Assembly: GCA_964469265.1 (NCBI GenBank)
Contig: CAYXYF010000001.1
Coordinates: 124,001-188,000 of the forward strand
From: JAEYZS01 sp964469265
GTDB lineage: Bacteria; Bdellovibrionota; Bdellovibrionia; Bdellovibrionales; JAEYZS01
DNA length: 64,000 bases
Reading direction: 5' to 3'
Below are positions 28,152-37,294 of this stretch, in pieces; position 1 is the stretch's first letter; the number at the start of each line of letters is the position of its first letter. The notes beneath the pieces were generated by a model. It was given only the letters and a program-made list of their open reading frames with translations. It had not been told where the DNA came from and did no database searches. The position numbers and the translations under genes are program-made.

Positions 28152-28346
28152 ATGGGAAAACGAGAATATCTGATCTTTTTAGGCCTGGTTTTCGAACTGG
28201 TTGGGCTAGTGATTGCCCTTGTTTACGCAGGGTATTATTTAGATAAGAAGATGGGATGGTCTGGAGTTGGCATTACTGGCGGCGCTGTACTGGCGTTAGT
28301 TATCTGGGTTATGCATCTGATGATGGCATTTAGGAACGTGAAGTGA
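28152..28346 (+). CDS. atpZ: AtpZ-like ATP synthase accessory membrane protein
   Basis: A 64-residue protein with two transmembrane helices (about 8-27 and 38-58) and the ATPase_gene1/AtpZ pattern ELVGLVIALVYAGYYLDKK. Members are encoded upstream of atpI/atpB and have been proposed to carry Mg2+/Ca2+ or help Fo assembly. It overlaps the next gene by 4 bp. The call is supported by position before atpI-atpB-atpE. Confidence 0.85.
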   Translation: MGKREYLIFLGLVFELVGLVIALVYAGYYLDKKMGWSGVGITGGAVLALVIWVMHLMMAFRNVK

Positions 28347-28753
28347 TGTTAAAACTCTTATTTGTGTTACAACTTGCTTTTGGGCTCTTATTTACAGGAA
28401 TTATCTACTTTGTAGCCGGATCTGTTGCATCGATTTCCTTTCTCACGGGAGCCATTTTTGCGAGTTTAAATACTCTGTTTTTAGTCTTCATCGTCAGTCG
28501 GCTTTTTAGGAAAAAATCAGTTGCCCCAACCTTGATCCTCATTATATTTAAATACACGATTTTTGGGTTAAGCCTATACTTCCTCGTAACCTCGCAACTT
28601 TTAGTCGTTTCGTGGTTCGTCGTTGGTTTAAGTATTTTACTTCCGACGATAATTGGCCTAACAGTAATGCATATAAAAAAGATTAAGCAGGACGAGAAGC
28701 TCCAAAGTAAAATCAATAAGGAAAGAGATAAAACAAGCTATGGTACATTTTAA
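28343..28753 (+). CDS. atpI: AtpI-like ATP synthase assembly protein
   Basis: A 136-residue protein with four predicted membrane helices and a charged C-terminal tail, fitting the AtpI family that helps assemble the c ring. The start is GTG at 28343 or the adjacent ATG at 28346. It overlaps atpZ by 4 bp and atpB by 14 bp. Identification is mainly by topology and position. Confidence 0.78.
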   Translation: MMLKLLFVLQLAFGLLFTGIIYFVAGSVASISFLTGAIFASLNTLFLVFIVSRLFRKKSVAPTLILIIFKYTIFGLSLYFLVTSQLLVVSWFVVGLSILLPTIIGLTVMHIKKIKQDEKLQSKINKERDKTSYGTF

Positions 28754-29450
28754 TTGGACTCAATTAATCCCAGGAGTAGGTCATCATTATATTCACGTCG
28801 CTACTGCTGCCGTGACGACTCTACTTCTTACTATCTTTAGTCTACTCGCTTACCGCGCATATAAAAAGAACCCCGACTACACTCCTGCGGATAAATTTTC
28901 TATCCGAGCCATCGCAGAAGTCATGACAGAGTTTATTAGCGGCTTGGTAGATACCGTTGTGGGTCCGCACGGGAAAAAGTATGTTCCGATGTTTGGAGCA
29001 ATCTTTGTTTATATTCTTATCAATAACTTCATGGGCCTTCTTCCAGGAATGACTCCAGCAACCGACAACTTCAATACAACACTTGCCGTAGGGATGTTTA
29101 CATTTATTGCTTACATGTTGCTTGGAATTAAGGAACATGGCGGTGCTTATATAAAACAATTCACAGGGCACTTACCTTTAAACCTTTCGCCGATTCTTCT
29201 TCTTTTACCGTTGATGTTTGTGATTGAGTTAATTTCTCACGCAGTAAGACCTATGAGTTTGGGTCTTCGTCTCAGAGGAAACATGGTGGGTGACCATACC
29301 GTTTTAGGTATTTTCACAGATCTCGTTCCCGTTGGAGTACCAGTAGTATTCTATCTACTTGGTATCTTCGTATGTTTTATTCAGGCATTTGTTTTTACGC
29401 TACTTTCAATGGTGTACGTATCCATGGCAGTAGCACACGACGAACACTAA
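28740..29450 (+). CDS. atpB: ATP synthase Fo a subunit
   Basis: Membrane stator that forms the two ion half-channels next to the c ring. The 236-residue protein has five to six membrane helices and the family signature SLGLRLRGNMVGDH, with the essential Arg at 177. Length is normal. It is followed 23 bp later by atpE. The partner b, b' and F1 genes lie 19 kb away on the other side of oriC. Confidence 0.95.
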   Translation: MVHFNWTQLIPGVGHHYIHVATAAVTTLLLTIFSLLAYRAYKKNPDYTPADKFSIRAIAEVMTEFISGLVDTVVGPHGKKYVPMFGAIFVYILINNFMGLLPGMTPATDNFNTTLAVGMFTFIAYMLLGIKEHGGAYIKQFTGHLPLNLSPILLLLPLMFVIELISHAVRPMSLGLRLRGNMVGDHTVLGIFTDLVPVGVPVVFYLLGIFVCFIQAFVFTLLSMVYVSMAVAHDEH

Positions 29451-29473
29451 TCTTTTCTAAAAGGAGAATTATA

Positions 29474-29797
29474 ATGAAAAGAATGTTTGCACTTATCGCT
29501 CTTATGTTCGCAGCAGTTCCTGCGTTTGCACAGGAAGCTGCTACAGAAGTTGTTAACACAGCTACTTCTTCACAAGCTGGCCTTTTAGGTCTTGCGTCTG
29601 CTTTAACAATTGCAGTTGCTGCATTTGGTGGAGCTCTTGGACAAGGTAAAGCTGCACAAGCTGCTCTTGACGGAATTGCGAGAAACCCAGCTGCTCAAGG
29701 AAAGCTTTTCGTACCAATGATTATTGGTCTAGCTCTTATTGAGTCTCTTGTTATTTATGCTTTCGTAATCGCGTTCATGCTTTTAGGTAAGTTCTAA
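29474..29797 (+). CDS. atpE: ATP synthase Fo c subunit with signal peptide and sodium-type binding residues
   Basis: Forms the rotating c ring. The start is set at ATG 29474, after a clear AAGGAG, not at the upstream in-frame ATG at 29372 within atpB. The 107-residue protein begins with a signal peptide ending in AFA (1-19), then two membrane helices joined by the polar loop ARNPAAQGK. The ion carboxylate is Glu 90. Gln 57 in GQG, Ser 91 and Tyr 95 match, at identical spacing, the Gln 32, Glu 65, Ser 66 and Tyr 70 sodium ligands of the Ilyobacter tartaricus ring. Coupling to sodium is inferred, not shown. Confidence 0.95.
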   Translation: MKRMFALIALMFAAVPAFAQEAATEVVNTATSSQAGLLGLASALTIAVAAFGGALGQGKAAQAALDGIARNPAAQGKLFVPMIIGLALIESLVIYAFVIAFMLLGKF

Positions 29798-29830
29798 TTA
29801 TAACTTAAATAGCTAAAAAAAATAGAAAGA

Positions 29831-29858
29831 CCCAAGGCTCAGTACCTTGGGTTTTTTT
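29831..29858 (+). terminator. Rho-independent terminator after atpE
   Basis: CCCAAGG (29831-29837), a 7-base loop, CCTTGGG (29845-29851) and seven T residues. On the other strand the same hairpin is followed by a T-rich stretch, so it may also serve the convergent gene. Confidence 0.9.
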
Positions 29859-30327
29859 ATAGGCACTTTACGTGACGGTACTCGGTTTTTCCCAGTAGCC
29901 ATAGCGCCCGACGCTTTTCCACGGGACAAACATATTCATAAAGGGTTTCGTACTCTTCTGATGAATCTGGGGACTTAATCAAAACATCCTTTGATTTCAC
30001 CTCTAAAATTGTATGAAAGGTCTGAGTAACTAGTTTCAAGTTTTCTGGGTGAAGCTTTATTACAAATCCAAAGCCCCCGCTCAAGCGCGTTGCGAGATCA
30101 AGATCGTAATCATCTTCAAGGTGTTTTCTAAGGTAGATGATTACTGCATTATATTTAGACCCAGGTTTTGCAATAAGTGCGACGTTATTGGTTTCTGAGT
30201 CAAAAACCCTTACTGAAACAATCTCAATGACGTGCTCTGAGTTTTCGTCGCTAATTATGACGCTCCCGAGGGAAGCCGCTCTGGCTTGAAAACAAAACAA
30301 CATCAGTACTATGAGTTTAATATACAT
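29857..30327 (-). CDS. Small exported protein of unknown function
   Basis: A 156-residue protein with a signal peptide (about 1-17, ending ARA) and a mixed alpha/beta mature domain with two cysteines near the C-terminus (YEYVCPVEKRR and HVKCL) that could form a disulfide. It lies 73 bp downstream of uvrA on the same strand. No family recognised. Confidence 0.65.
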   Translation of the reverse strand: MYIKLIVLMLFCFQARAASLGSVIISDENSEHVIEIVSVRVFDSETNNVALIAKPGSKYNAVIIYLRKHLEDDYDLDLATRLSGGFGFVIKLHPENLKLVTQTFHTILEVKSKDVLIKSPDSSEEYETLYEYVCPVEKRRALWLLGKTEYRHVKCL

Positions 30328-30400
30328 CCTAACCTCTGGAAGCTTTTTGATCTAATAAGCGTTTACTAGAAGTCGGGGCATTTTCCCATTTAAGATTTCG

Positions 30401-32944
30401 TCACATCTTTCCTAAATGTTTCTTGAGATATTGAGCCGTGTAGGATTGTTTATTCTTCATGATGCTACTAGGATGTCCTTGGGCAATGAGCTCTCCGCCC
30501 TTCTCTCCACTCTCGGGTCCAAGATCAAGGATATAATCACTAGATGCGATAATATCGAGGTTGTGCTCGATAACGACAACGGTGTGTTCTTGCTCAACAA
30601 GACGATGCAATAGTTCTATAAGCTTTTTAGTATCTTCAAAATGTAAGCCCGTCGAAGGCTCGTCAAGAATATATAAAATTTTTCCAGCGCGTCTTTTAGA
30701 AAGCTCTTTAGATAATTTTATTCTCTGAGCTTCTCCTCCCGAGAGTGTAATTGAACTTTGCCCTAATGTTAGATAGTCAAGACCTACGACATGAAGGATC
30801 TCGAGTTTCTGTTTGATGTAAGGTTGTTTATCAAAAAACTCCAAGGCCTCTTGAACGCTCATGTCCAAGACATCTGCGATGGATTTCCCCTTAAATTTAA
30901 TATTGAGAGTTTCAGGGTTATAGCGTTTTCCGTTACAAACATCGCATTTGACATAGACGTCGGCCATAAAGTGCATTTCGACTTTGATATGTCCGCCGCC
31001 TTGGCAAGCCTCACAACGCCCACCTTTGACGTTAAAACTAAATCTCCCAGGCTTATAGCCTCGCAATTTTGATTCGGGAAGTTGTGCAAACAGGTCCCGA
31101 ACTAATGAAAATAGGCCTGTATACGTGGAAGGGTTTGAGCGAGGCGTTCGACCAATTGGTTTTTGATTGATCTCTATTACTCCAGAGAACTTCTCGAATC
31201 CAGAAATTTTATCAAACGGGCTTGGGCGATAATCTCGAATATAAAACTTATTAGAAAGATATTTATAAATAGTATCGATCACAAGCGTACTCTTGCCGCT
31301 ACCTGATACGCCAGTAACAGAGGTCATAGCTTGTAGCGGAATCTTTGCTGAAATATTTTTAAGGTTATTTCCAGAGGCGTTCTCTACGCTTAAGAACTCC
31401 TTAAATTCTTTTTCTGGACGCAAGTGATAGGCGACCTCTCGTTTAGAAAGATATTTTCCAGTAAGACTATGTTTTGATCTTTCAATCTCCTCAGGTGTAC
31501 CTTCGGCAAGAATCTCTCCGCCGTATTTGCCAGCGCGAGGTCCGATATCAAGAACATGATCAGCCATTCGGATTGTATCTTCATCATGCTCAACAATAAC
31601 AATAGTATTTCCCTTGTCCTTGAGTTCAGTTAAGGCCTTTAAAAGTTCGAATTGATCTCGCGCGTGGAGGCCAATACTAGGCTCATCAAGAACGTAGAGA
31701 ACACCCACCAGTGGAGATCCAAGCTGATTTGCGAGTCGGATTCTTTGCGCTTCACCGCCTGAAAGAGAGCGTGTTGACCGAAACAAATTCAAATGGGATA
31801 GGCCCAGACGGAGAAGAAAGCTAATCTTATAATTAATTTTATATATTAGTTTTTGAAGTATCTTCTCTTCGCGTCCTGAAAGAGTTAAAGAATTTATCCA
31901 TTCTAAAATATCTTTAAAGTTCATGGCGCTAACTTGATGGATGTTTTTCTCTTCAACGTAAACAGCAAGGGCCTCTTCTCTTAAACGCGAACCCTCGCAA
32001 GTAGGACATGTATCGCCTTCCTCGTAGAGATCTTCTCCGTCATCAATTTCTTCATGAAGATCTTCAAGATCTGCTTCCTCAAGTGTACCTAGGCCACTGC
32101 ATGATGGGCAGTATCCACGTGGATCATTAAAGCTAAAAAGCCGTGGTTCTAAATCTGGTGGTGAATACTGACAGATTGGGCATGAGGCATCTTTTGAATA
32201 AGCCTTGTAGGTTTCATCTGATATGTTTTCAATAGCGACTGCGCCTTTTGCTAATTTCAAGGCAACGTTGATGCTTTCTTCTAATCTTTTTTCAAGACCT
32301 TCTTTGACGACTAGACGATCAATGACAATATCAATGTTGTGTGTTTTTGTTTTCCGAAGTTTTGGTGCCTGTTCAAGCTCATAATATTCGCCGTCAATTT
32401 TTGCCCGAACAAATCCTTTTTTAAGCCACCCTTCAAATTCTTTCTGAAATTCTCCCTTTTTGTTTCTTATTACGGGCGCCAAGATATGAATCTTTGTTCC
32501 AGCTTTCAGAGATAAGGTTTCTTGAATAAGGCGATCAACGTTGAGCTTATCAAGTTCAATATTATGCTCAGGGCAAATTGCCGTTCCAATTTTACTAAAC
32601 AAGAGTCTGAAATAATCATAGATTTCCGTAATTGTTCCGACGGTAGAGCGTGGAGAAGCAACAGTTGTCTTTTGTTCGATGGATATGGTGGGCGAAAGAC
32701 CAACGATGGAATCAAGATCTGGTTTTTTTAGTTGCTCTAAGAATTGGCGCGCAAAGGTTGAAAGACCTTCAACATAGCGACGTTGTCCTTCTGCATAGAT
32801 TGTATCAAATGCAAGAGTCGACTTACCGCTACCGCTTATTCCAGTGATAACCGTAATCTTATTACGAGGGATGAACACATTAATATTCTTAAGATTGTGT
32901 TCTCGGGCCCCCTTAATAAAAATGCCGTCTCTTTTTTCAACCAT
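30401..32944 (-). CDS. uvrA: Excinuclease ABC subunit A lacking most of the insertion domain
   Basis: Damage-recognition ATPase of nucleotide excision repair. At 847 residues it is about 95 shorter than E. coli UvrA. The first Walker A (GISGSGKST, 35-43), the UvrB-binding region (about 125-245) and the first zinc module (CPIC at 255-258) are present. Between CPSC (279-282) and CPTC (313-316), where the DNA-contacting insertion domain of roughly 100 residues normally sits, there are only 30 mostly acidic residues. Both ABC signatures (LSGGEAQRI) and the second Walker A are intact, as is the C-terminal zinc finger (CEACQGGG...CDVCNGKRY). So it is an intact gene for a short variant, not a broken one. 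Confidence 0.96.
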   Translation of the reverse strand: MVEKRDGIFIKGAREHNLKNINVFIPRNKITVITGISGSGKSTLAFDTIYAEGQRRYVEGLSTFARQFLEQLKKPDLDSIVGLSPTISIEQKTTVASPRSTVGTITEIYDYFRLLFSKIGTAICPEHNIELDKLNVDRLIQETLSLKAGTKIHILAPVIRNKKGEFQKEFEGWLKKGFVRAKIDGEYYELEQAPKLRKTKTHNIDIVIDRLVVKEGLEKRLEESINVALKLAKGAVAIENISDETYKAYSKDASCPICQYSPPDLEPRLFSFNDPRGYCPSCSGLGTLEEADLEDLHEEIDDGEDLYEEGDTCPTCEGSRLREEALAVYVEEKNIHQVSAMNFKDILEWINSLTLSGREEKILQKLIYKINYKISFLLRLGLSHLNLFRSTRSLSGGEAQRIRLANQLGSPLVGVLYVLDEPSIGLHARDQFELLKALTELKDKGNTIVIVEHDEDTIRMADHVLDIGPRAGKYGGEILAEGTPEEIERSKHSLTGKYLSKREVAYHLRPEKEFKEFLSVENASGNNLKNISAKIPLQAMTSVTGVSGSGKSTLVIDTIYKYLSNKFYIRDYRPSPFDKISGFEKFSGVIEINQKPIGRTPRSNPSTYTGLFSLVRDLFAQLPESKLRGYKPGRFSFNVKGGRCEACQGGGHIKVEMHFMADVYVKCDVCNGKRYNPETLNIKFKGKSIADVLDMSVQEALEFFDKQPYIKQKLEILHVVGLDYLTLGQSSITLSGGEAQRIKLSKELSKRRAGKILYILDEPSTGLHFEDTKKLIELLHRLVEQEHTVVVIEHNLDIIASSDYILDLGPESGEKGGELIAQGHPSSIMKNKQSYTAQYLKKHLGKM

Positions 32945-32961
32945 ATTAATATTTCGCTTTT

Positions 32962-34338
32962 TTAAAGAAGAGGATTTACTATTTTTTCAATCTCATCTTT
33001 AAGTTCTTCAAGACGACCTAACGAGGTCGCTTCAAAGCGCAGTACAACCACTGGCTGGGTGTTTGAAGCTCTTGCTAAAAACCATGAGTCTTTAAACTGG
33101 ACTCTAATCCCATCGATCGTAATGACGTCTGCGCTTGGAGTAGAAAGATATTTCTCTTTTATTGTTTCAACGATTAAATGCTTTTTTTCTTCAGTCGTGT
33201 CTATTCTAATTTCTGGCGTGTAAAAAGCTTCAGGTAAGTCTTTAATGAGATCGGAAAACGACCTCCCTGTTTTTTTAAGGATTTCTATTACTCTTAGGCC
33301 CGCATAGGGAGCATCATCATACCCAAAGTTTCTGTCACTAAAGAAAATATGTCCGCTTAGTTCTCCACCGAACGGCGCTTTTTCTTCTTTGATTTTTTGT
33401 TTGATAAGACTATGACCTGTCTTCCACATAATGGGTGTGCCCCCATGTTTTGCAATATCCTCATAAAGTCTATGAGAACACTTCACATCGCCGACGATTT
33501 TATAAGGCTCCCCGCCCTTATGATCTTTTAAGATAGATCGACTGATTAAAACCATAAGCTCATCGCCTAAAATCATTTTGCCAGTTTCATCGACAACACC
33601 AATACGGTCAGCATCTCCGTCAAAACCAATACCAATATCAGCTTTTTGATCCAGAACTGCCTTCTTCAGTGCGGTTAGATTCTTTTCTACCGTAGGATCA
33701 GGGTGATGGTTCGGAAAAGTTCCGTCGGGTTCTTCAAATAGAATTGTAGGTTTTAAGCCACAAGCCTCATAAAGCCTTCTTGCTATGATCCCTCCAGCGC
33801 CATTACCGCAATCTAAGATCACATTTATTCCTGAGAGATCACTAAATTCTTCTTTGTATCGAGCAACGTAATCATTAAAAATATCTAAAGACTCAGTTGT
33901 ACCTTGGCCCGTGATGTAGGAATTGCTTTCAATAATTTTACGCAACTTCTGAATGTCTTCACCATAGATAGTGTTTTTACCGAGGGAGATTTTAAAGCCG
34001 TTGTACTCTGGCGGGTTGTGGCTTCCTGTCACCATAACGCCACCATCAATATCTTTATAAAAGAAAGTCGCAAAGTAAGTCATAGGAGAGGTGACAAGCC
34101 CAAGACGTTTTACGTTAAAGCCAGAGTCATTGAGTCCTTTTGTTAGCGCCTCAACAAGTTTAGGACTAGAGAGCCTGGCATCTTCGCCTACGGCAATAGT
34201 TGCATTTGGTTTTTTATTTACCGAGAAGTGAAGGGCGGCGTACGCTCTTCCAAGTGCATAGACAAAATCCTCATCGTAATGTTCGCCAACCACGCCGCGA
34301 ACATCGTATTCTCTAAATATAACTGGGTTCATTACCAT
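32962..34338 (-). CDS. Phosphomannomutase / phosphoglucomutase
   Basis: Interconverts hexose 1- and 6-phosphates for sugar-nucleotide and envelope polysaccharide synthesis. The 458-residue protein of the alpha-D-phosphohexomutase family begins with NPVIFREYDVRG, has the phosphoserine loop VTGSHNPPEYNGFK, the Mg-binding DGDADRIG and the sugar-binding GGELSGHIFFSD. The AlgC/ManB subgroup is suggested by the FREYDVRG start. Which sugar it prefers cannot be read from the sequence. ATG at 34338 has an AAAGG upstream; an ATG two codons later is the alternative. Confidence 0.92.
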   Translation of the reverse strand: MVMNPVIFREYDVRGVVGEHYDEDFVYALGRAYAALHFSVNKKPNATIAVGEDARLSSPKLVEALTKGLNDSGFNVKRLGLVTSPMTYFATFFYKDIDGGVMVTGSHNPPEYNGFKISLGKNTIYGEDIQKLRKIIESNSYITGQGTTESLDIFNDYVARYKEEFSDLSGINVILDCGNGAGGIIARRLYEACGLKPTILFEEPDGTFPNHHPDPTVEKNLTALKKAVLDQKADIGIGFDGDADRIGVVDETGKMILGDELMVLISRSILKDHKGGEPYKIVGDVKCSHRLYEDIAKHGGTPIMWKTGHSLIKQKIKEEKAPFGGELSGHIFFSDRNFGYDDAPYAGLRVIEILKKTGRSFSDLIKDLPEAFYTPEIRIDTTEEKKHLIVETIKEKYLSTPSADVITIDGIRVQFKDSWFLARASNTQPVVVLRFEATSLGRLEELKDEIEKIVNPLL

Positions 34339-34378
34339 TTCTACTTACCTTTGAAAAATTTAGTAAATTGACGGATTA

Positions 34379-35335
34379 CTATACTAACTTTAGAGCAGTT
34401 TGAATAGCGTTAATCATGGATGTGGGGTCGGCTTTGTTTTTACCGAAAAGATCTTTTGCCGTCCCGTGGTCAACGCTTGTCCGAATGAAGGGCGTATTTA
34501 AAGAAATTTGTACTCCATGAAGTTTTTTGTGAAGCATTTTAAAAGGAATTAGTCCTTGATCATGATACATGGCAATAAATACACCGTATTTTTGATACTG
34601 AGATTCCTGAAATGCGACATCTGGTACGAGGGGCCCATAGACTGGAAAATTGTGTTTCTGGGCTTCCCTGATTGCTGGAGATATAATCTCTTTATCCTCG
34701 TGACCGAGCTGCGGAAGCTCACCAGCGTGGGGGTTGAGCCCAAGCACTCCAATTCTTTGAGCTCTCCTCGGAAGTTTGAGCATTTTTAAAAAACTCGTAG
34801 CGCATGCAAAAATATCAAGTAAAAGGGATTTTGAAATTCTTGAAGGCACATCCCTTATGGAAACATGGTCGCTTACCAAGATAACTGAAAAAAGTTTTCC
34901 GATAAACGCCATATAAATATTTTGCTCTTGGTTGATTAGCCTTCGCATGATGTCTGTATGACCCTTATCGCTTAAGCCAGATTTACGTATAAGTTCCTTT
35001 GAAAGAGGCGCCGTCACAATCCCATGAATTTTTTCATCAAGAGCAGCCCTTACACCCTCTTCAAAGCACAGAGCAGGATTAAGAGGCGTGTGTATTTCAA
35101 TAATCGTATTAGAGCTAAATTTTTCTGATAGAGCTTCTTTAAGGCTTTCAACTGTTGTAACTGAAAATTTCTTTCTAATCTGCGGAAGATATTTTTTTTC
35201 TGATAAAGGATTTCTAAAATATAAAAATTGAATTCCGCGCTTTGGTCCAATCTTATTTAAAGCTTTTGCTGAGACTTCAAAGCCAATTCCGTCAACATCT
35301 CCAGTGGTAATAAGGACACGCTTCTGCTTTGACAT
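34379..35335 (-). CDS. pdxA: 4-hydroxythreonine-4-phosphate dehydrogenase PdxA
   Basis: NAD-dependent enzyme of pyridoxal phosphate biosynthesis. The 318-residue protein has the GDVDGIGFEVSAKAL start, the metal-binding GHTDIMRRL and MYHDQGLIPFK motifs with conserved His, and the C-terminal DHGTAKDLFGK. It is 1 bp after a SurA-like gene, a neighbourhood like E. coli surA-pdxA. Confidence 0.95.
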   Translation of the reverse strand: MSKQKRVLITTGDVDGIGFEVSAKALNKIGPKRGIQFLYFRNPLSEKKYLPQIRKKFSVTTVESLKEALSEKFSSNTIIEIHTPLNPALCFEEGVRAALDEKIHGIVTAPLSKELIRKSGLSDKGHTDIMRRLINQEQNIYMAFIGKLFSVILVSDHVSIRDVPSRISKSLLLDIFACATSFLKMLKLPRRAQRIGVLGLNPHAGELPQLGHEDKEIISPAIREAQKHNFPVYGPLVPDVAFQESQYQKYGVFIAMYHDQGLIPFKMLHKKLHGVQISLNTPFIRTSVDHGTAKDLFGKNKADPTSMINAIQTALKLV

Positions 35336-35336
35336 C

Positions 35337-36281
35337 TTATGAATTTATTTTGATAAATGAACTTAGTTTGCGCTCTTCGATCCAAAACTTAAACTGCTGC
35401 GCAAAAGCCTTTTCGTAAAGAATATTTTGTATTTCATTTTTTTTCGCTTCAAACGCCGGGTCTTTAATAATCTTCTTAGATACGAGCTTTACGATATGAT
35501 ACCCGAGCCTCGTAGGCACCACACCTGTGTGAGATCCTGCAGAAAGGTTTGCAACTGCTGTTTCAAGTTCTTTTAAAAACTCCCCACTTTTAAAGTTTCC
35601 GAGAAATCCACCGCTAGTAAAGTTGGGATCCTCACTAAACTGCGATGCAAGGTTATCAAAGGATTCGCCAGCATTTAACTTTGCAAGTACACTTTCTGCT
35701 CTCCGTTTTGCCCCTTCTTTGTCGCCACCTTTTGGGAGAAAGAGGATGTGTGCTAGTGAATACTCATAGCTTGTGACGGAGCTACCTTTGTAATTGTTCA
35801 TATAATAATTTTGTATTTCGTCATCTGTGATTCTAATTTTTGAAGAAATCATTTTCTGAATTAACGCCTGTCGCTCCAGTCGCTGTTTCATAAAGTGTTG
35901 GTATTCTGAAAAAGATATTCCTTCTTTTTTAAGAGCGGCAATCAGCTGTGCCCGAGTCATTTTATTGCCGCTCGCAATTTTTGTTATTTCTTGGTCTACT
36001 TTTTCAATCGTTACAGAAAGATCATTTCTTTTAACTTCAGACTCAATAAGGCGCTCGTTGATCATGTGTTCAACAAGAGCCTTTCTATTTTTGAGTAATT
36101 TATCTTTATCTGAGATAAGAAGATCGTCGACGAACTTCCCTTTTTTCAGCTGTGCTTTGTAATTTGTAATATCTTGTTCTGTGAGAATCTCGTCATTTAC
36201 AATGGCCACAATGCGATCAACGGTCTCAGCATAGGATGCAATGCCGATGAGTAAAGTGAAGGCTAGAATAAAGATTTTCAT
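35337..36281 (-). CDS. SurA-like periplasmic peptidyl-prolyl isomerase/chaperone
   Basis: A 314-residue exported foldase. A signal peptide (1-18), a SurA N-terminal chaperone module (DRIVAIVNDEILTEQDI, about 22-150) and one parvulin domain (about 172-280, with the GYHIVKL segment) are visible. E. coli SurA has two parvulin domains; this has one. It likely helps outer-membrane proteins cross the periplasm. It is the third of three adjacent parvulin genes and next to pdxA. Confidence 0.88.
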   Translation of the reverse strand: MKIFILAFTLLIGIASYAETVDRIVAIVNDEILTEQDITNYKAQLKKGKFVDDLLISDKDKLLKNRKALVEHMINERLIESEVKRNDLSVTIEKVDQEITKIASGNKMTRAQLIAALKKEGISFSEYQHFMKQRLERQALIQKMISSKIRITDDEIQNYYMNNYKGSSVTSYEYSLAHILFLPKGGDKEGAKRRAESVLAKLNAGESFDNLASQFSEDPNFTSGGFLGNFKSGEFLKELETAVANLSAGSHTGVVPTRLGYHIVKLVSKKIIKDPAFEAKKNEIQNILYEKAFAQQFKFWIEERKLSSFIKINS

Positions 36282-36283
36282 AA

Positions 36284-37270
36284 CTACTCTCCTAGTGGCC
36301 TAACCTGAATAGAATTTATGGCCGCATCATTCTTAAGTACTCGTGATAATCGCAATTGCTCTTCAAGCCAAGCTGTATATATTGCATGTTCCTTATTTCC
36401 ACGAGCGATTCTGTCAACTTGATCACGGACATCTTCAAATCGTAGAGTCTGCTCAGCCCTTTTCCCTATGACCTCGAATATATGATATCCATAGGGACTT
36501 GTGTGGACGCCACTTCGTTGTCCGACTCGCATATTAAATGCTTTATCAAATACTTCTAATGTACCTTTTTCAACCCATCCTACATCACCACCACGCTTTG
36601 CTTCTGGTGCAACAGAATATTTTTCAGCAAGCTCCGCAAAGTCCATGGACGGAGTAAGATTATGATAGAGGCGATTAGCGGCATCTTCGTTGTCAAACAC
36701 GATCTGTCTGATGCGAACCTGTGGTTTGCGTTTAAAATTATCCTTATGGATATTGTAATAAGATTTAAGCTCCTCTTCTGTCGGAGGCTGTGTTTTTGCA
36801 GCCAAAGAGTGGAAGACTTTCTTTTGCAGTAAGCGACTTTTGATTTGGTCTTGCCAACTGCTCATCGAGATTTGCGTTGTGCTTATAGCCTCTTTAAAAG
36901 AAGCATCGTCAGGATAATTCTTTCGAATTTTTAGGATCTCTTCTTCAACCTCTTGTTCGGTGACGCTTACGTCGTTTCGCTCAGCCCACCCAGCAATAAG
37001 GGCAGAATGGATAAAGTTTTCAACGATTTTATTTTTTGCAAAATCAACGATGTGGGTGTCTTTTGCAAGGAGAGTATCGTAGCTTTCAAGATTGCCAGCT
37101 AAGCGCTCAGAAAACTCTCTCGCTGTTAACTTGCGCTCATTGACCTGAATCAAAACGGTATCTGCTAAGGTGTTTCTATTGTGAAGGTCAAAATAGAGCG
37201 TAACCCCTACAAAGAGAAGGGCCAAGATTCCTCCCCAGAATAGTATGACAAGGTACTTTTGTTTTTTCAT
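36284..37270 (-). CDS. Membrane-anchored parvulin-type peptidyl-prolyl isomerase
   Basis: A 328-residue protein with a single N-terminal membrane helix (about 8-28) that looks like an uncleaved anchor, a SurA-N-like helical region (about 45-175) and a parvulin domain (about 186-285, PYGYHIFEVIGKR). It resembles PrsA/PpiD-type foldases. 2 bp separate it from the SurA-like gene downstream. Confidence 0.85.
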   Translation of the reverse strand: MKKQKYLVILFWGGILALLFVGVTLYFDLHNRNTLADTVLIQVNERKLTAREFSERLAGNLESYDTLLAKDTHIVDFAKNKIVENFIHSALIAGWAERNDVSVTEQEVEEEILKIRKNYPDDASFKEAISTTQISMSSWQDQIKSRLLQKKVFHSLAAKTQPPTEEELKSYYNIHKDNFKRKPQVRIRQIVFDNEDAANRLYHNLTPSMDFAELAEKYSVAPEAKRGGDVGWVEKGTLEVFDKAFNMRVGQRSGVHTSPYGYHIFEVIGKRAEQTLRFEDVRDQVDRIARGNKEHAIYTAWLEEQLRLSRVLKNDAAINSIQVRPLGE

Positions 37271-37294
37271 CGTTTAGTAACTTATGGTTACGAA

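Noticed and set aside
29372..29473. Extended N-terminus for atpE from the upstream ATG
   Set aside because: It would overlap atpB by 79 bp and add a non-homologous leader; the ATG at 29474 has AAGGAG and starts a proper signal peptide.
32108..32125. ATCCACGTGGAT palindrome inside uvrA
   Set aside because: It has the CACGTG core but the outer TGTT/AACA arms do not match; about 12 of 16 positions. Likely coincidental in coding sequence.
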